Below are positions 52,099 to 61,887 of a DNA stretch of 64,000 nucleotides, one piece after another. The position numbers were made by a program, and so were the translations under genes. The stretch's first letter is position 1; each line of letters begins with the position of its first letter. Below the pieces are notes generated by a model, which was not told the origin of the DNA, ran no database searches, and worked only from the letters and a program-made list of their open reading frames with translations. This DNA is from JAWLBY01 sp041687455 (lineage in GTDB: Bacteria > Pseudomonadota > Gammaproteobacteria > Xanthomonadales > Xanthomonadaceae), in assembly GCA_041687455.1 (NCBI GenBank), contig JAWLBY010000014.1:45859-109858 (forward strand). The letters are read 5' to 3'.

Positions 52099-53631
52099 CA
52101 GCGGCAATGCCTCGTCGGGCGAGCCTCCGCCGGCGCGTGCCCGGATCGTCCTTGCCAGCCGTTCCAGCAATGCCACGTTGTCGCGCAGCCGCTGCCGTAC
52201 GCCGGCATCGTCGAGCGCGTCGTGCAGGCCACGGTTGAGTTCGACAAACCAGTCGATCCGGCCCTGGTCGAGCATCGTCGCCCGATTCGCAGCGTCCGAA
52301 CGCGCGTGCCAATCGCGGAATAGTGCCTGCATCTCGCCGTTCAGCGCCTGCGCGCGCTCGAGCGGTCCACGCAGATCACCGAGCAGCGCAAGATCGGTCA
52401 GCCGCTGCTGGAACACGAGCTGGCACAGCACGCCCCAGTAGTAGGTGTAGTCCCACAGCACCTTGATCGGCAGCACCTCGGCATTGCCGAACAACGGGTA
52501 CTGGTCCTGGTACAGCGTCATCGTGTTGGCGTAGAACGAGAAGTACAGTTGCTGGTACAGCTCGGCGAACGGGCCGATCGAGCGCCCCGCGAGGTCGAGC
52601 TCGATCAGCTCGCAGATGTAGGTGTTCGAGATCGCGATGAAATCGCTGCCGGGCGAATAGAACGGATCGAGGAACACGCCGGCCTCGCCGGTCAGCGCCC
52701 AGCGTTCGGCCGAGAACACCTGCCGGCAGCCGTAGGAAAACCGGCGCAGGAAGGCGAAATCGAGCAACTGCTCGCGATGCGCTTCGACGTGGTCGGCAAC
52801 CAGCGGCTGATGCCGACGCAGCCAGTCGAGTGCGCGCTCGAAGCTGTTCATCGTCTCCAGCGGGTGGATGTCGGCATCGCAGACGATGCCGACCGAGTGC
52901 GCGCCGGACGACAGTGGAATCAGCCAGACCCAGTAGCCCGGCCCGACCATGTGGTTGGTCGACCGCCAGCGCTCCGGCGGCGTGCATTGCGAACGCCAGT
53001 CGGCGTCGTCGACCCAGCCGTCGAGTTCGAGCCGGGCGTCTATCCGGAACCAGACCGAGTTGGCATTGTGCGGATTCGGCTGCGCGAGTCCGAGCTGGCG
53101 CTTCAGCAGTCCTGCGCGACCGCTGGCATCGACGATCCAGCGCGCGCTGAGCGTTTCGCCTTCGCCATCGCGTTCGACGCGCACGCGGTGTCCGCCCGAT
53201 GCATCCAGTTCGATCCTGCGGACCACCGCGCCATCGGCGAACTCGATGCCACGGCGTGCTGCCTCTTCGGCGAGGAAGTTTTCGAAGATGCCGCGGTCGA
53301 TCTGCCAGCTCGGCGTCGGCAACACCGTCCTTACACCGAGTTCCGTCAAGCGATGCAGGTCGTGCCTGCCGTCACTGAAGAAGAACCGGAAACCGAACTT
53401 GCGCAGGTGCTCCCGTTCGAGGTGTTCGCGCAGGCCGAGCGTGTCGGCGAAGTAATGCGCACCGATCTCGACGCTCGACTCGCCGACCTTGTGCGCGGCG
53501 ACCGGCAGCGGGTGCCGCTTGCGTTCGAGCACGGTGATCGAAAGCTGCGGCTGGCGCTGTCCGAGCTGCAGCGCCAGGGTCAGGCCGGCGAGACCGCCGC
53601 CGAGGATCAGGATGTCGGGGTTTGGATTCAT
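52099..53631 (-). CDS. flavin-dependent halogenase-like oxidoreductase (3' end in gap)
   Basis: The visible 511 residues start with the FAD-binding ILILGGGLAGLTLALQLG and continue with the AHKVGESSVEIGAHYF segment that holds the tryptophan-halogenase lysine/glutamate region. They also contain WVWLIPLSSGAHSVGIV (the W-x-W-x-I-P halogenase motif) and DPFYSPGSDFIAISN. The gene runs into the N gap; a duplicated fragment suggests about 10 more residues, ending NARPL. Enzymes of this group halogenate aromatic rings or oxidise them. Xanthomonadin and aryl-polyene clusters contain one that brominates or hydroxylates the aryl head. The neighbouring KS, GT and ligase genes support such a pathway role. 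Confidence 0.85.
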
Positions 53632-54056
53632 TGGCGGTTATTCGGCCGCATCGTGGCCATGCGCGGTGTGAAGGCCAGCACGCGCTGCAGTGATCACCGC
53701 CCGGTGGAGCCAGCCTGCCTGCAGGAGCCGCTTCAGCGGCGACCGGGCGCGATCTGCCACCGGCGTCGCGTGTTCATGCCCCGCGGTCGCCGCCGCTCCT
53801 AAAGGGGCGGCGCTTCGATAAATTCGCTCGCGGGGCTGAAGTGACTCGGGCGGGCCGCAGGCCTGTCCGAAACGCCGTTGCCGTTGTTCTTGGAGCGACT
53901 TCAGCCGCGGCAAGGCCGAGCCACGACGGGCAAGACCAGGAGATCGCGGCTGAAGCCGCTCCCGCAGCGGACGCCGCGAACGCGGCAGCTGCAGCTCGCA
54001 CAGGCCGGGCTCCCGCACGAGGAGGCGCTGCCGTCGCGACAGCGGCTCCGCCTCGC
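53632..54056. repeat. gene-free spacer with several REP-like elements
   Basis: A 425-nt region between the halogenase and glycosyltransferase genes. It holds at least three members of the GCTTCAGC repeat family: GCAGGAGCCGCTTCAGCGGC at 53721-53740, and an inverted pair GGAGCGACTTCAGCCGCGG at about 53892-53910 and GATCGCGGCTGAAGCCGCTC at 53942-53961. Short open frames here are translations of the repeats and are not genes. Confidence 0.7.
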
Positions 54057-54830
54057 TCACACCTCGACCACCACCGGCGCATTCCGCCGCGCCTCGAAAT
54101 ACCGCGGCACCACCCGCCCGTAGGTCCACACCCGTCCAACCACATGGGTCGTGATCCGGGTCAGGTCCGCCAGCGGGCGGAAATGGCTGCGGCGGAACTT
54201 CGCCGCCAGCCCCGGTCCCTGGTAGCGCGACTCGATCGGGATCGACACGCAGCGGGTGCCGAGCCGGCGGCTGGCTTCGATCAGGATGTCGGCCTCGAAC
54301 ACGAAGCCGTCGGCGGCGGTGACATCGGCCAGCCCGGCGACCTCGATCGGGTAGTAGCGCTGACCGCTCTGGGTGTCGGCGACGCGGTAGCCGACCGCCC
54401 AGGCGATGCCCCAGTCGCCGAACTTGTTGGCGAGCCGGCGGTAGGTCGGTTGCTGCGCGCGCTTCTGCAGCCGTGCGCCGATCACGATGTGTTGCGGATA
54501 GCGTTCGGCGGCGGCGAGCAGCCGCGGGATGTCGGCCGCATCGTGCTGGCCGTCGCCGTCCATCGTCACGACACCGGCGAAACCGCAGCGGACCGCTTCG
54601 CGGAATCCGTCGCGCAGGCTTTCGCCCTTGCCGCGGCGCGTCGCGTGACGGATCAGCGTGATCGGCAGGTCGGCGATCTCGTCGACGGTGCGATCGGTCG
54701 AACCATCGTCGACGACGATCACGTTCGGGCTGTGCTGCAACGCCGCGCAGACCACCTCGCGGATGCGCAGTTCCTCGTTCAGCGCCGGGATCAGCACGCC
54801 GATCCGGTCGGCGGCGGCGCGCGCCGTCAT
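54057..54830 (-). CDS. family 2 glycosyltransferase
   Basis: A 257-aa GT-A glycosyltransferase similar to dolichyl-/undecaprenyl-phosphate sugar transferases. It begins GVLIPALNEELRIREVV, has VVDDGSTDRTVDEI (first Asp), MDGDGQHDAADIPRLL (D-x-D metal site) and QSGQRYYPIE. No membrane helix is present, so it is a soluble or peripheral enzyme. Its ATG overlaps the stop of the chain-length-factor-like gene (ATGA). In xanthomonadin-type clusters a GT/acyltransferase decorates or anchors the polyene. That role is inferred from location. Confidence 0.85.
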   Translation of the reverse strand: MTARAAADRIGVLIPALNEELRIREVVCAALQHSPNVIVVDDGSTDRTVDEIADLPITLIRHATRRGKGESLRDGFREAVRCGFAGVVTMDGDGQHDAADIPRLLAAAERYPQHIVIGARLQKRAQQPTYRRLANKFGDWGIAWAVGYRVADTQSGQRYYPIEVAGLADVTAADGFVFEADILIEASRRLGTRCVSIPIESRYQGPGLAAKFRRSHFRPLADLTRITTHVVGRVWTYGRVVPRYFEARRNAPVVVEV

Positions 54831-55609
54831 GCCGCCACCGTGACGCGCAAGGTCTGCCGGCGGCCGGCGATCAGTTCGACCTCGCCGGTGCCGCCGCGGG
54901 CGAGCCGCTCGAACAGCGGCAACATCGGTGCCATTGCATTGCCGGCGTAGCGTGCGGCCAGCACGCCGTCGGCTGCAGATGCTTCGCCGGGCTGCAGCTC
55001 GAGCGTGATGCGCGGGCCGGCGGCCTCGCGGCCGGCGCACAGCAGCAGCGCCGCTCCGAGCAGGCCCTCGCTGCGGCTGACCGTGGCCAGCGGGCCGCTG
55101 GCGGCGGCGTCGTAGGCGACCAGCAACACCTGCGATTCGCCGGCGGCCAACTGCGCCCAGGCCTCCAGCAGGCCCTGCGCGAAACTGGCACGGTAGGCCG
55201 ACACCGCGGTGGCCGGCTGCATGCAGCCGGTACCGATCGTCCAGTAGCCGGCGGCGGCGTTGTGGACCGAGTTGTGGAAGCGGATCGGCGAGATCGTCCG
55301 CGGCTCGGCGGCCAGCGTCGCGCACATGTAGTCGGTGATCGCCAGCTCGCCGTGGGTCGAGGCGAACACCGACGGCACCTGCTGCGGATCGGCCGCCGCG
55401 GCGCGACAGGCCGCCTGCGCGACTTCCAGCGCCAGTGCGACGGTGTCCGGCGCACGGCGGCGTTCATTCGCTGCAAGCAGCTCCGGCGCCGGCTTGCGCG
55501 GCGCCGCTTCCGGCAGGCTGCCGTCGGCGACGAAGCCACGGACGACGTCCCAGCCCGGCAGTCCGGTGGCCCAGAAGCCGATCCCGGCGATCGTGGCCTG
55601 CGTGCTCAT
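54827..55609 (-). CDS. beta-ketoacyl synthase chain-length-factor-like protein
   Basis: A 260-aa short thiolase-fold protein of the type that accompanies ketosynthases in aryl-polyene clusters. It has ASTHGELAITDYMCATLA and the aligned active-site segment FHNSVHNAAAGYWTIGTGC, but no Cys at the nucleophile position (A-A-A-G replaces A-C-S-S). It is about two-thirds the size of a full KS and lacks the C-terminal catalytic His region. It should pair with the adjacent KS as a non-catalytic partner that sets chain length. Start and stop both overlap neighbours by ATGA, giving a tightly coupled KS-CLF-GT series. Confidence 0.8.
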   Translation of the reverse strand: MSTQATIAGIGFWATGLPGWDVVRGFVADGSLPEAAPRKPAPELLAANERRRAPDTVALALEVAQAACRAAAADPQQVPSVFASTHGELAITDYMCATLAAEPRTISPIRFHNSVHNAAAGYWTIGTGCMQPATAVSAYRASFAQGLLEAWAQLAAGESQVLLVAYDAAASGPLATVSRSEGLLGAALLLCAGREAAGPRITLELQPGEASAADGVLAARYAGNAMAPMLPLFERLARGGTGEVELIAGRRQTLRVTVAA

Positions 55610-56796
55610 GCCGCCGCTCCGAACAGCAGCGAGCCATTGTTGCCGCCGAAGCCGAACGAGTTGTTCATCACGTAACGGCAGCGGCGCTCGGCGTTGGCGA
55701 GGCGGATCTGCGGACCGCAGTTCGGGTCCAGCGTGCTCGCATTGAGCACGCCCGGCAGTTCGCCGTGCTGCAGCGCGTTCAGTGCGATCGCCGATTCGAC
55801 GATGCCGGCGGCGCCGAGCGTGTGGCCGGTCCAGCCCTTGGTCGAACTGGCGTGGGTGGTGGCCGGGAACAGCCGCGCGATGGCCAACGCCTCGACCTCG
55901 TCGTTCTTCGGCGTGGCGGTGCCGTGCAGGTTGATGTAGTCGACCTCGGCCGGCGTGATGCCGGCGCGGCGCAGCGCCGCTTCCATCGCGAGCTGTGCAC
56001 CGAGCCCCTCCGGATGCGGACTCGACATGTGGTGGGCGTCGCTCGATTCGCCGTAGCCGAGCAGCCGCGGACCGGCGCCTTCGGGCTCCAGCAGCGCGAA
56101 GCCTGCCGCCTCGCCGAGCGACAGGCCGTTGCGCTCGACGTCGAACGGCCGGCACGGCGTCGGCGACACCAGCTCCAGCGAATTGAAACCGTACAGCACG
56201 CTGCCGCACAGCGTGTCGACGCCACCGACCAGCGCCGCGTCGGCGAACCCGGCCTGCAGCAATCGGGCCGCCTGCGCGAACACCTTGGCACTCGACGAGC
56301 AGGCCGTCGCGACCGTCACGCAGGGACCGTGCAGATCCAGCGCGTGCTGCAGGAAGTCGCCGAGCGAATGCACCGTGTGCACGATCGGCCGCGCCAGGTC
56401 GTGCGGGAAACAGCCGTCGCCGCCGAGCCGGCGGTAGGCTTCCTCCGACGCGCCGATGCTCGACGTCGAGGTGCCGATCACGATCGCGATCCGTCCGGCG
56501 CCGTGGCGTGCCCGCGCGGCGGCCACCGCATCGAGCAGGCCGTCCTGCTGCAGGCCGAGCCAGGCAAGCCGGTTGTTGCGGCACTCCCAGTCGGCGAACG
56601 CGGCCGGCAGCGGCGCCTGCTCGACGCCGTCGACGCGGCCGATCCAGGTGTCGAGCGGGTCGCCGTCGCCGAAGTCGTTGCGACGCAGGCCGCTCGTGCG
56701 GTTGCCGAGGGCGCTGCGGAGGGCGTTCAGGCCGGCGCCGAGCGCCGTCGTTGCGGTGTATGCCGTGATGGCCGGCGCCAGTCGTGCGTGTGCCAC
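55606..56796 (-). CDS. beta-ketoacyl-ACP synthase (FabF-like, polyene type)
   Basis: A 396-aa condensing enzyme. The Cys-His-His triad is complete: Cys in VTVATACSSSAKVFAQAA, His in INLHGTATPKNDEVEA, and His in STKGWTGHTLGAAGIVE. It ends with the NNSFGFGGNNGSLLFG loop. It would extend acyl-ACP chains by decarboxylative condensation. A GTG start at 56796 was chosen, as upstream sequence is not family-like. It is the first gene of the minus-strand series KS, CLF, GT2, and lies 139 nt from a divergent DUF218 gene. No ACP gene is seen in the window. Confidence 0.9.
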   Translation of the reverse strand: MAHARLAPAITAYTATTALGAGLNALRSALGNRTSGLRRNDFGDGDPLDTWIGRVDGVEQAPLPAAFADWECRNNRLAWLGLQQDGLLDAVAAARARHGAGRIAIVIGTSTSSIGASEEAYRRLGGDGCFPHDLARPIVHTVHSLGDFLQHALDLHGPCVTVATACSSSAKVFAQAARLLQAGFADAALVGGVDTLCGSVLYGFNSLELVSPTPCRPFDVERNGLSLGEAAGFALLEPEGAGPRLLGYGESSDAHHMSSPHPEGLGAQLAMEAALRRAGITPAEVDYINLHGTATPKNDEVEALAIARLFPATTHASSTKGWTGHTLGAAGIVESAIALNALQHGELPGVLNASTLDPNCGPQIRLANAERRCRYVMNNSFGFGGNNGSLLFGAAA

Positions 56797-56935
56797 GGTT
56801 GCCCCAGATATATCGCGGCGGCAGTATGGCCGACCGGCCGGCCTCGCACAAACCGGCACAGACGCCCTTCGGCGCGCCGTCACGCCCGCGTATCGCAGGC
56901 CGGTGCGACCGGCTCGCCCTCCCGATCTTCCGAGC

Positions 56936-57607
56936 ATGACCCGCCGCCGCTTCGACCCGCTGCTTCGCCGCGACATCGGCCACTCGCTGGGCATCGCCGC
57001 GCTGGCGGTGCTGCTGAGCGGCGGTGCGGTCTATCTGTACTACCTGTGGCGGGTCTGCCGGGCCGCGCTGCGCAGCTCGCACGCGCCGGACTGCGGCGAG
57101 CACCTGCTGGTGTTCGGCAAGCGGCTGGTCGACGGCCGGCCGGATGCCGATTACGCGCAGCGACTCGCGCATGCGCAGCGACTGGCCGCCCGGCAGCCGG
57201 CGCGACCGATGATCCTGCTCGGCGGTGGCGCCGCCGGGTCGACCGAGGCCGAGGTCGGGCTGCGCGAGTTGCGTGCGCTCGGCCTGCCGGAAGCGGTGCC
57301 GGTGCGGCTCGAGGACCGCTCGCTGGACACGCTGGAGAACCTGCGCAACGCCCGCGCGATGCTGGCCGGCGGCGCGGCGGGGCCGGTGTTGCTGCTGTCG
57401 AATCGTTACCACCTGGCGCGCTGCCTCAGCCTCGCCCGCTCGCTCGGCGTCGACGCGCTGCCGTGCGCGGCCGAAGCACGCTTCTCGCTGCGCGAGCAGC
57501 GGCCGGGCCGGCTGCTGCAGGAGGCCGCGTTCCTCTGCTGGCTCGAGGTCGGCACCGGCTGGGCGCGGCTGATCCGGCACCGCCGCATGCTCGACCGCGT
57601 GAGCTGA
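56936..57607 (+). CDS. DUF218 (YdcF-like) membrane-anchored protein
   Basis: A 223-aa protein with one N-terminal membrane helix (SLGIAALAVLLSGGAVYLYY) and a DUF218 domain: HLLVFGKRLVDGRPDADYAQ, then PMILLGGGAAGSTEAEV, LEDRSLDTLENLRNA, and LLLSNRYHLARCLSLARSLG. DUF218 proteins (YdcF, SanA, ElyC) are linked to envelope and polyisoprenoid-lipid metabolism, but their chemistry is unclear. It is divergent from the ketosynthase operon and may share its control region. Confidence 0.8.
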   Translation: MTRRRFDPLLRRDIGHSLGIAALAVLLSGGAVYLYYLWRVCRAALRSSHAPDCGEHLLVFGKRLVDGRPDADYAQRLAHAQRLAARQPARPMILLGGGAAGSTEAEVGLRELRALGLPEAVPVRLEDRSLDTLENLRNARAMLAGGAAGPVLLLSNRYHLARCLSLARSLGVDALPCAAEARFSLREQRPGRLLQEAAFLCWLEVGTGWARLIRHRRMLDRVS

Positions 57608-57757
57608 TGGCGGCAGCCGCGCCCGCCTGCTGCGGCCGCCAACCACCGTCACATCTCGGCCAACCTGCAGTTGTCCGCGCTCGAGTGAGGCAGCGGTCGG
57701 CGCGGCGCCGGCAGGGTGCCGAATGACGCCCGGACCCGATGCGTTCTCAGCAAGCGG

Positions 57758-59125
57758 CTAGCCGCCGCGCAGCAACGCCAGCAACGCTGCCCGCGGCAGC
57801 TTGCCGGTCTCGTTGCGCGGCAGCCGTGCGACCCGCTTCAGCGGCCGGGGCAGGAATACCGGATCGAGTGCCGGCCGCAATTGCGCCAGCAGCTCGGCCT
57901 CGCTCGCTTGCGGCGCGACGATCAGCGCGGCGATCCGCCGCACACCGCCGGCATCGCATTCATCGGACTGGAACACGACCGCGTCCTCGACCCCCGGCAA
58001 CGCCAGCAGCCGTGCGGTCAGCGCGCCGAGCGAGGCGCGCTTGCCGGCGATCTCGAGCAGATCGGCGTTGCGCCCGGCCAGCCGGAAGCGCTGCCCGGGC
58101 AGCGGCTCGATCAGGTCCTGCAGCAGCACCGGCGTGTCGAACCACGGTGCCTCGACGATCGTGCCGTCCGGCTGCGGCTGCAGGCGGACCTCGTCGTAGG
58201 CCTGCCAGTCCGGTTCGACTGCGCTGCGGCGGTGGCCGATCACGCAGGTTTCGGTCGAGCCGAACAGTTCCTGCAGCGGCGCGCCGTATGCCTGCTCGGC
58301 CTGCCGCGCCAGCTCCGGATCGAGCGGCGCGGTCGCCGACACGATGCCGGCCATCGCGGGCATCGACTGGCCATCGCGCAGCAACGCGCGCAGATGCACC
58401 GGCGTCGTGACCAGCAGCCGCGGTGCCGGCAGCCCGGCCAGCGCGGCGGCGACATCGGCCGGAAAGAACGGCCGGCCGGCATGCACCGCGAAACGGCCGA
58501 GCAGCGGCAGCAGCACCGACAGCTCCATGCCGTACATGTGCTGCGGCGGCACCGTCGCGACGACGCTGATCAGCGCGCCCGGAGCGACCGCGTCGCCGAG
58601 CCGGCCGAGCAACGCGGCATTGCGCGCGGTGCTGGCGCTGAAGCTGCCCCAGCTCTTCGCGTTCGGCTTCGGCACGCCGGTGCTGCCGGAGGTGAAGCCG
58701 ATCGCCGCGCAATGATCGGCGGCGATCGTCGGTGCCAGCGCGCACGGCAGCCGTTGCACCGGCAGCCGGATCCGGTGCCGGCGCGGCGGGTCGGACTGCT
58801 CGTGATCGATCAGGCTGTAGGCATCCGGATATTGCGCGATCGTCGCGTCGACCACGTCCGGCGCCCGCGAATGCGGCAGCAGGTTGGTCTGGCCGCGGAC
58901 CAGCGCGGCGCAGAAGCCGACCAGGAAGTGGTAGCGGTCGTCGCACAGGTTCAGCGCGTGGCGGCTCGCCGGCAGCAATGCCGCGACCGCCTGCACGTCG
59001 GCCAGGAAGGCGGCGCCGTCGACCGGCCGGCCGTCGCGAAACGCGACCGGCCGCGAGCCATCCAACGCGCCGAGCAACGGCAACGCCTCCGCGCATGCGC
59101 GTTGCGGGAATACGACCGCCGACAC
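57758..59125 (-). CDS. AMP-dependent acyl-(ACP/CoA) ligase
   Basis: A 455-aa adenylate-forming enzyme. It has the phosphate-binding loop GFTSGSTGVPKP, the LQELFGSTETCVIGH motif, the ADLLEIAGKRASL region, and the catalytic Lys in RNETGKLPRAAL. It is shorter than typical acyl-CoA ligases, as in pigment clusters. A GTG at 59125 with an AGGGGGAG site just upstream was chosen; upstream codons belong to the opposite-strand phosphopantetheinyl transferase. It probably activates the aryl or fatty-acid starter of the polyene pathway for loading on an ACP. It is divergent from the phosphopantetheinyl transferase gene. Confidence 0.85.
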   Translation of the reverse strand: MSAVVFPQRACAEALPLLGALDGSRPVAFRDGRPVDGAAFLADVQAVAALLPASRHALNLCDDRYHFLVGFCAALVRGQTNLLPHSRAPDVVDATIAQYPDAYSLIDHEQSDPPRRHRIRLPVQRLPCALAPTIAADHCAAIGFTSGSTGVPKPNAKSWGSFSASTARNAALLGRLGDAVAPGALISVVATVPPQHMYGMELSVLLPLLGRFAVHAGRPFFPADVAAALAGLPAPRLLVTTPVHLRALLRDGQSMPAMAGIVSATAPLDPELARQAEQAYGAPLQELFGSTETCVIGHRRSAVEPDWQAYDEVRLQPQPDGTIVEAPWFDTPVLLQDLIEPLPGQRFRLAGRNADLLEIAGKRASLGALTARLLALPGVEDAVVFQSDECDAGGVRRIAALIVAPQASEAELLAQLRPALDPVFLPRPLKRVARLPRNETGKLPRAALLALLRGG

Positions 59126-59239
59126 TGCTCCCCCTGGACCGATCCGGACACACCTGCAGCCGACAGCATCGGCGATCGTCCGGCCCGGCTCAAGCGTCGC
59201 GGGCTTGACCGGCCGCCGAATGGCGCCAAGCATGCGGGC

Positions 59240-59860
59240 ATGATCGACGTACCCGTGCTGGCCGCCGGCCAGATCCACGTCTGGCGCTGCCCGCACGCCC
59301 CGCGTGCGCACAGCGAGCCGACCCTGAGACAGTTGCTGGCCGGCTATCTGGAGGTCGATCCGGACGCCCCCGACCTGCTGACCCGCAACCCGTATGGCCG
59401 ACCCGAACTGGCCGCGCCGGATCCCGCGTTGCGCTTCTCGGCCAGCCACTCCGGCGACTGGCTGCTGCTCGCCTTCGCCCGCGACTGCCAGCCCGGCATC
59501 GATATCGAACAGCTCAGGCCATTGCCGAATGCGCTGAAGCTCGCCGAGCGCTTCTTCGACCGCGACGAGGCACGCGCGCTGGCGGCGCTGCCGGACGGGC
59601 GGCGGCAGCAGCGGTTCCATGTCGGCTGGACCGCGCGCGAGGCGGTGCTGAAGGCCCTCGGCCGCGGCCTCGCGTTCGGCCTCGACCGGCTCGCGTTCGC
59701 GTTCGATGACGACGACACCGCACGGCTGATCCGGCTCGCCGGCGACGACCCGCAGGCCTGGCAGGTCGAAGCGATCGCTGCGCCGGCCGGCTACCGCGCC
59801 ACCCTGGCCTGGCGTGGTGCTCCTGCCGAGATCGTGGTGGTGCCGTTCGCCGGCGGCTGA
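59240..59860 (+). CDS. 4'-phosphopantetheinyl transferase (Sfp type)
   Basis: A 206-aa PPTase that converts apo-ACP to holo-ACP. It has the N-terminal region with RNPYGRPELA, FSASHSGDWLLLAF, the magnesium site GIDIEQLRPL, and the WTAREAVLKALGRGL motif (the usual W-x-x-K-E-x-x-x-K with Arg at the first Lys). It is divergent from the AMP-ligase with 114 nt between the starts and most likely serves the same pathway. A general role in activating other carrier proteins is possible. Confidence 0.88.
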   Translation: MIDVPVLAAGQIHVWRCPHAPRAHSEPTLRQLLAGYLEVDPDAPDLLTRNPYGRPELAAPDPALRFSASHSGDWLLLAFARDCQPGIDIEQLRPLPNALKLAERFFDRDEARALAALPDGRRQQRFHVGWTAREAVLKALGRGLAFGLDRLAFAFDDDDTARLIRLAGDDPQAWQVEAIAAPAGYRATLAWRGAPAEIVVVPFAGG

Positions 59861-60022
59861 TCGCGACGCACCCCGACCAGCCGCCGCTGCACCGGCGCCC
59901 TTCAACCGGCGCCCACAAACCGCGACAATGAACGGCCCGCACGCTGCGTGACGCTGCACGCATCCGTCCGATAACGAAAACCACCGCCGCGCCCGCGCGC
60001 GGCAATCCATCCGGGAGACCCC

Positions 60023-61351
<1,329 letters not shown>

Positions 61352-61386
61352 TCGGCACCGCTCCCAGCTCGCCGTCGTGATGCGCG

Positions 61387-61410
61387 AACGGCTCCCACCC
61401 GGGAGCCGTT
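61387..61410 (+). terminator. Rho-independent-type terminator after icd
   Basis: A perfect 10-bp stem (AACGGCTCCC / GGGAGCCGTT) with an ACCC loop, followed by CGTGTTT, lies 36 nt after the icd stop. Confidence 0.8.
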
Positions 61411-61452
61411 CGTGTTTCCGGCCTCCGGCGCCGCGGCCATGCACTGCCACCG

Positions 61453-61478
61453 AACAGGCCGCCCGCAGGCGGCCTGTT
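61453..61478. terminator. bidirectional terminator-like hairpin
   Basis: A perfect 11-bp stem (AACAGGCCGCC / GGCGGCCTGTT) with a CGCA loop lies between icd and the convergent small gene at 61538. It lacks a long T-run, but serves both strands by position. Confidence 0.7.
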
Positions 61479-61537
61479 CATTGCTGCAGGTCGACGCTAC
61501 ACGCCGATGAAAAGCCTGCACGGCTGGTGGCTACCGA

Positions 61538-61720
61538 TCAGCGCGAGCGCTCGACCTTGCCGCCCTGCTCGCCTTGACGACCGCCCTGCTGGCCACCCTG
61601 GCCACCCTGCTGGCCGCCCTGCTGGCCGCCTTGCTGGCCGCCCTGCTGGCCGCCCTGCTGCTGACCGGCCTGGTTGCCCCATTCGTCCTTCTGTCCTGCG
61701 CGCGGATTCTGATTGGCCAT
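61538..61720 (-). CDS. Gly/Gln-rich repetitive small protein
   Basis: A 60-aa protein. A polar start (MANQNPRAGQKDEWGNQAG) is followed by tandem GGQQ units and a short basic/acidic end (GEQGGKVERSR). A GGAG site lies 8 nt before the ATG. The composition predicts an intrinsically disordered, hydrophilic protein similar in style to the small stress-related GGQ-repeat proteins of soil proteobacteria. I do not recognise a named family. It is the only minus-strand gene between icd and aceK. The repetitive DNA can expand or contract, so length may vary among strains. Confidence 0.65.
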   Translation of the reverse strand: MANQNPRAGQKDEWGNQAGQQQGGQQGGQQGGQQGGQQGGQGGQQGGRQGEQGGKVERSR

Positions 61721-61887
61721 CTTGCTGTCTCCGTTGGCTCCGGCTCGATGCCGGCAGATGGAACGCAGCAACCGGCATGCCACGCCGGGCTCGCCTGCTG
61801 CGGCAAGCGCTGCGTCGTGCTCGCTCGGACGCTTGGGTTTGATCGCTGGCGGTCGTAGTCTGGCCACCTGCCGTTGCGGAGCCTGTC

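Noticed and set aside
53638..54145. Short frames between halogenase and glycosyltransferase genes
   Set aside because: They translate REP-like repeats; no ribosome binding sites or domains.
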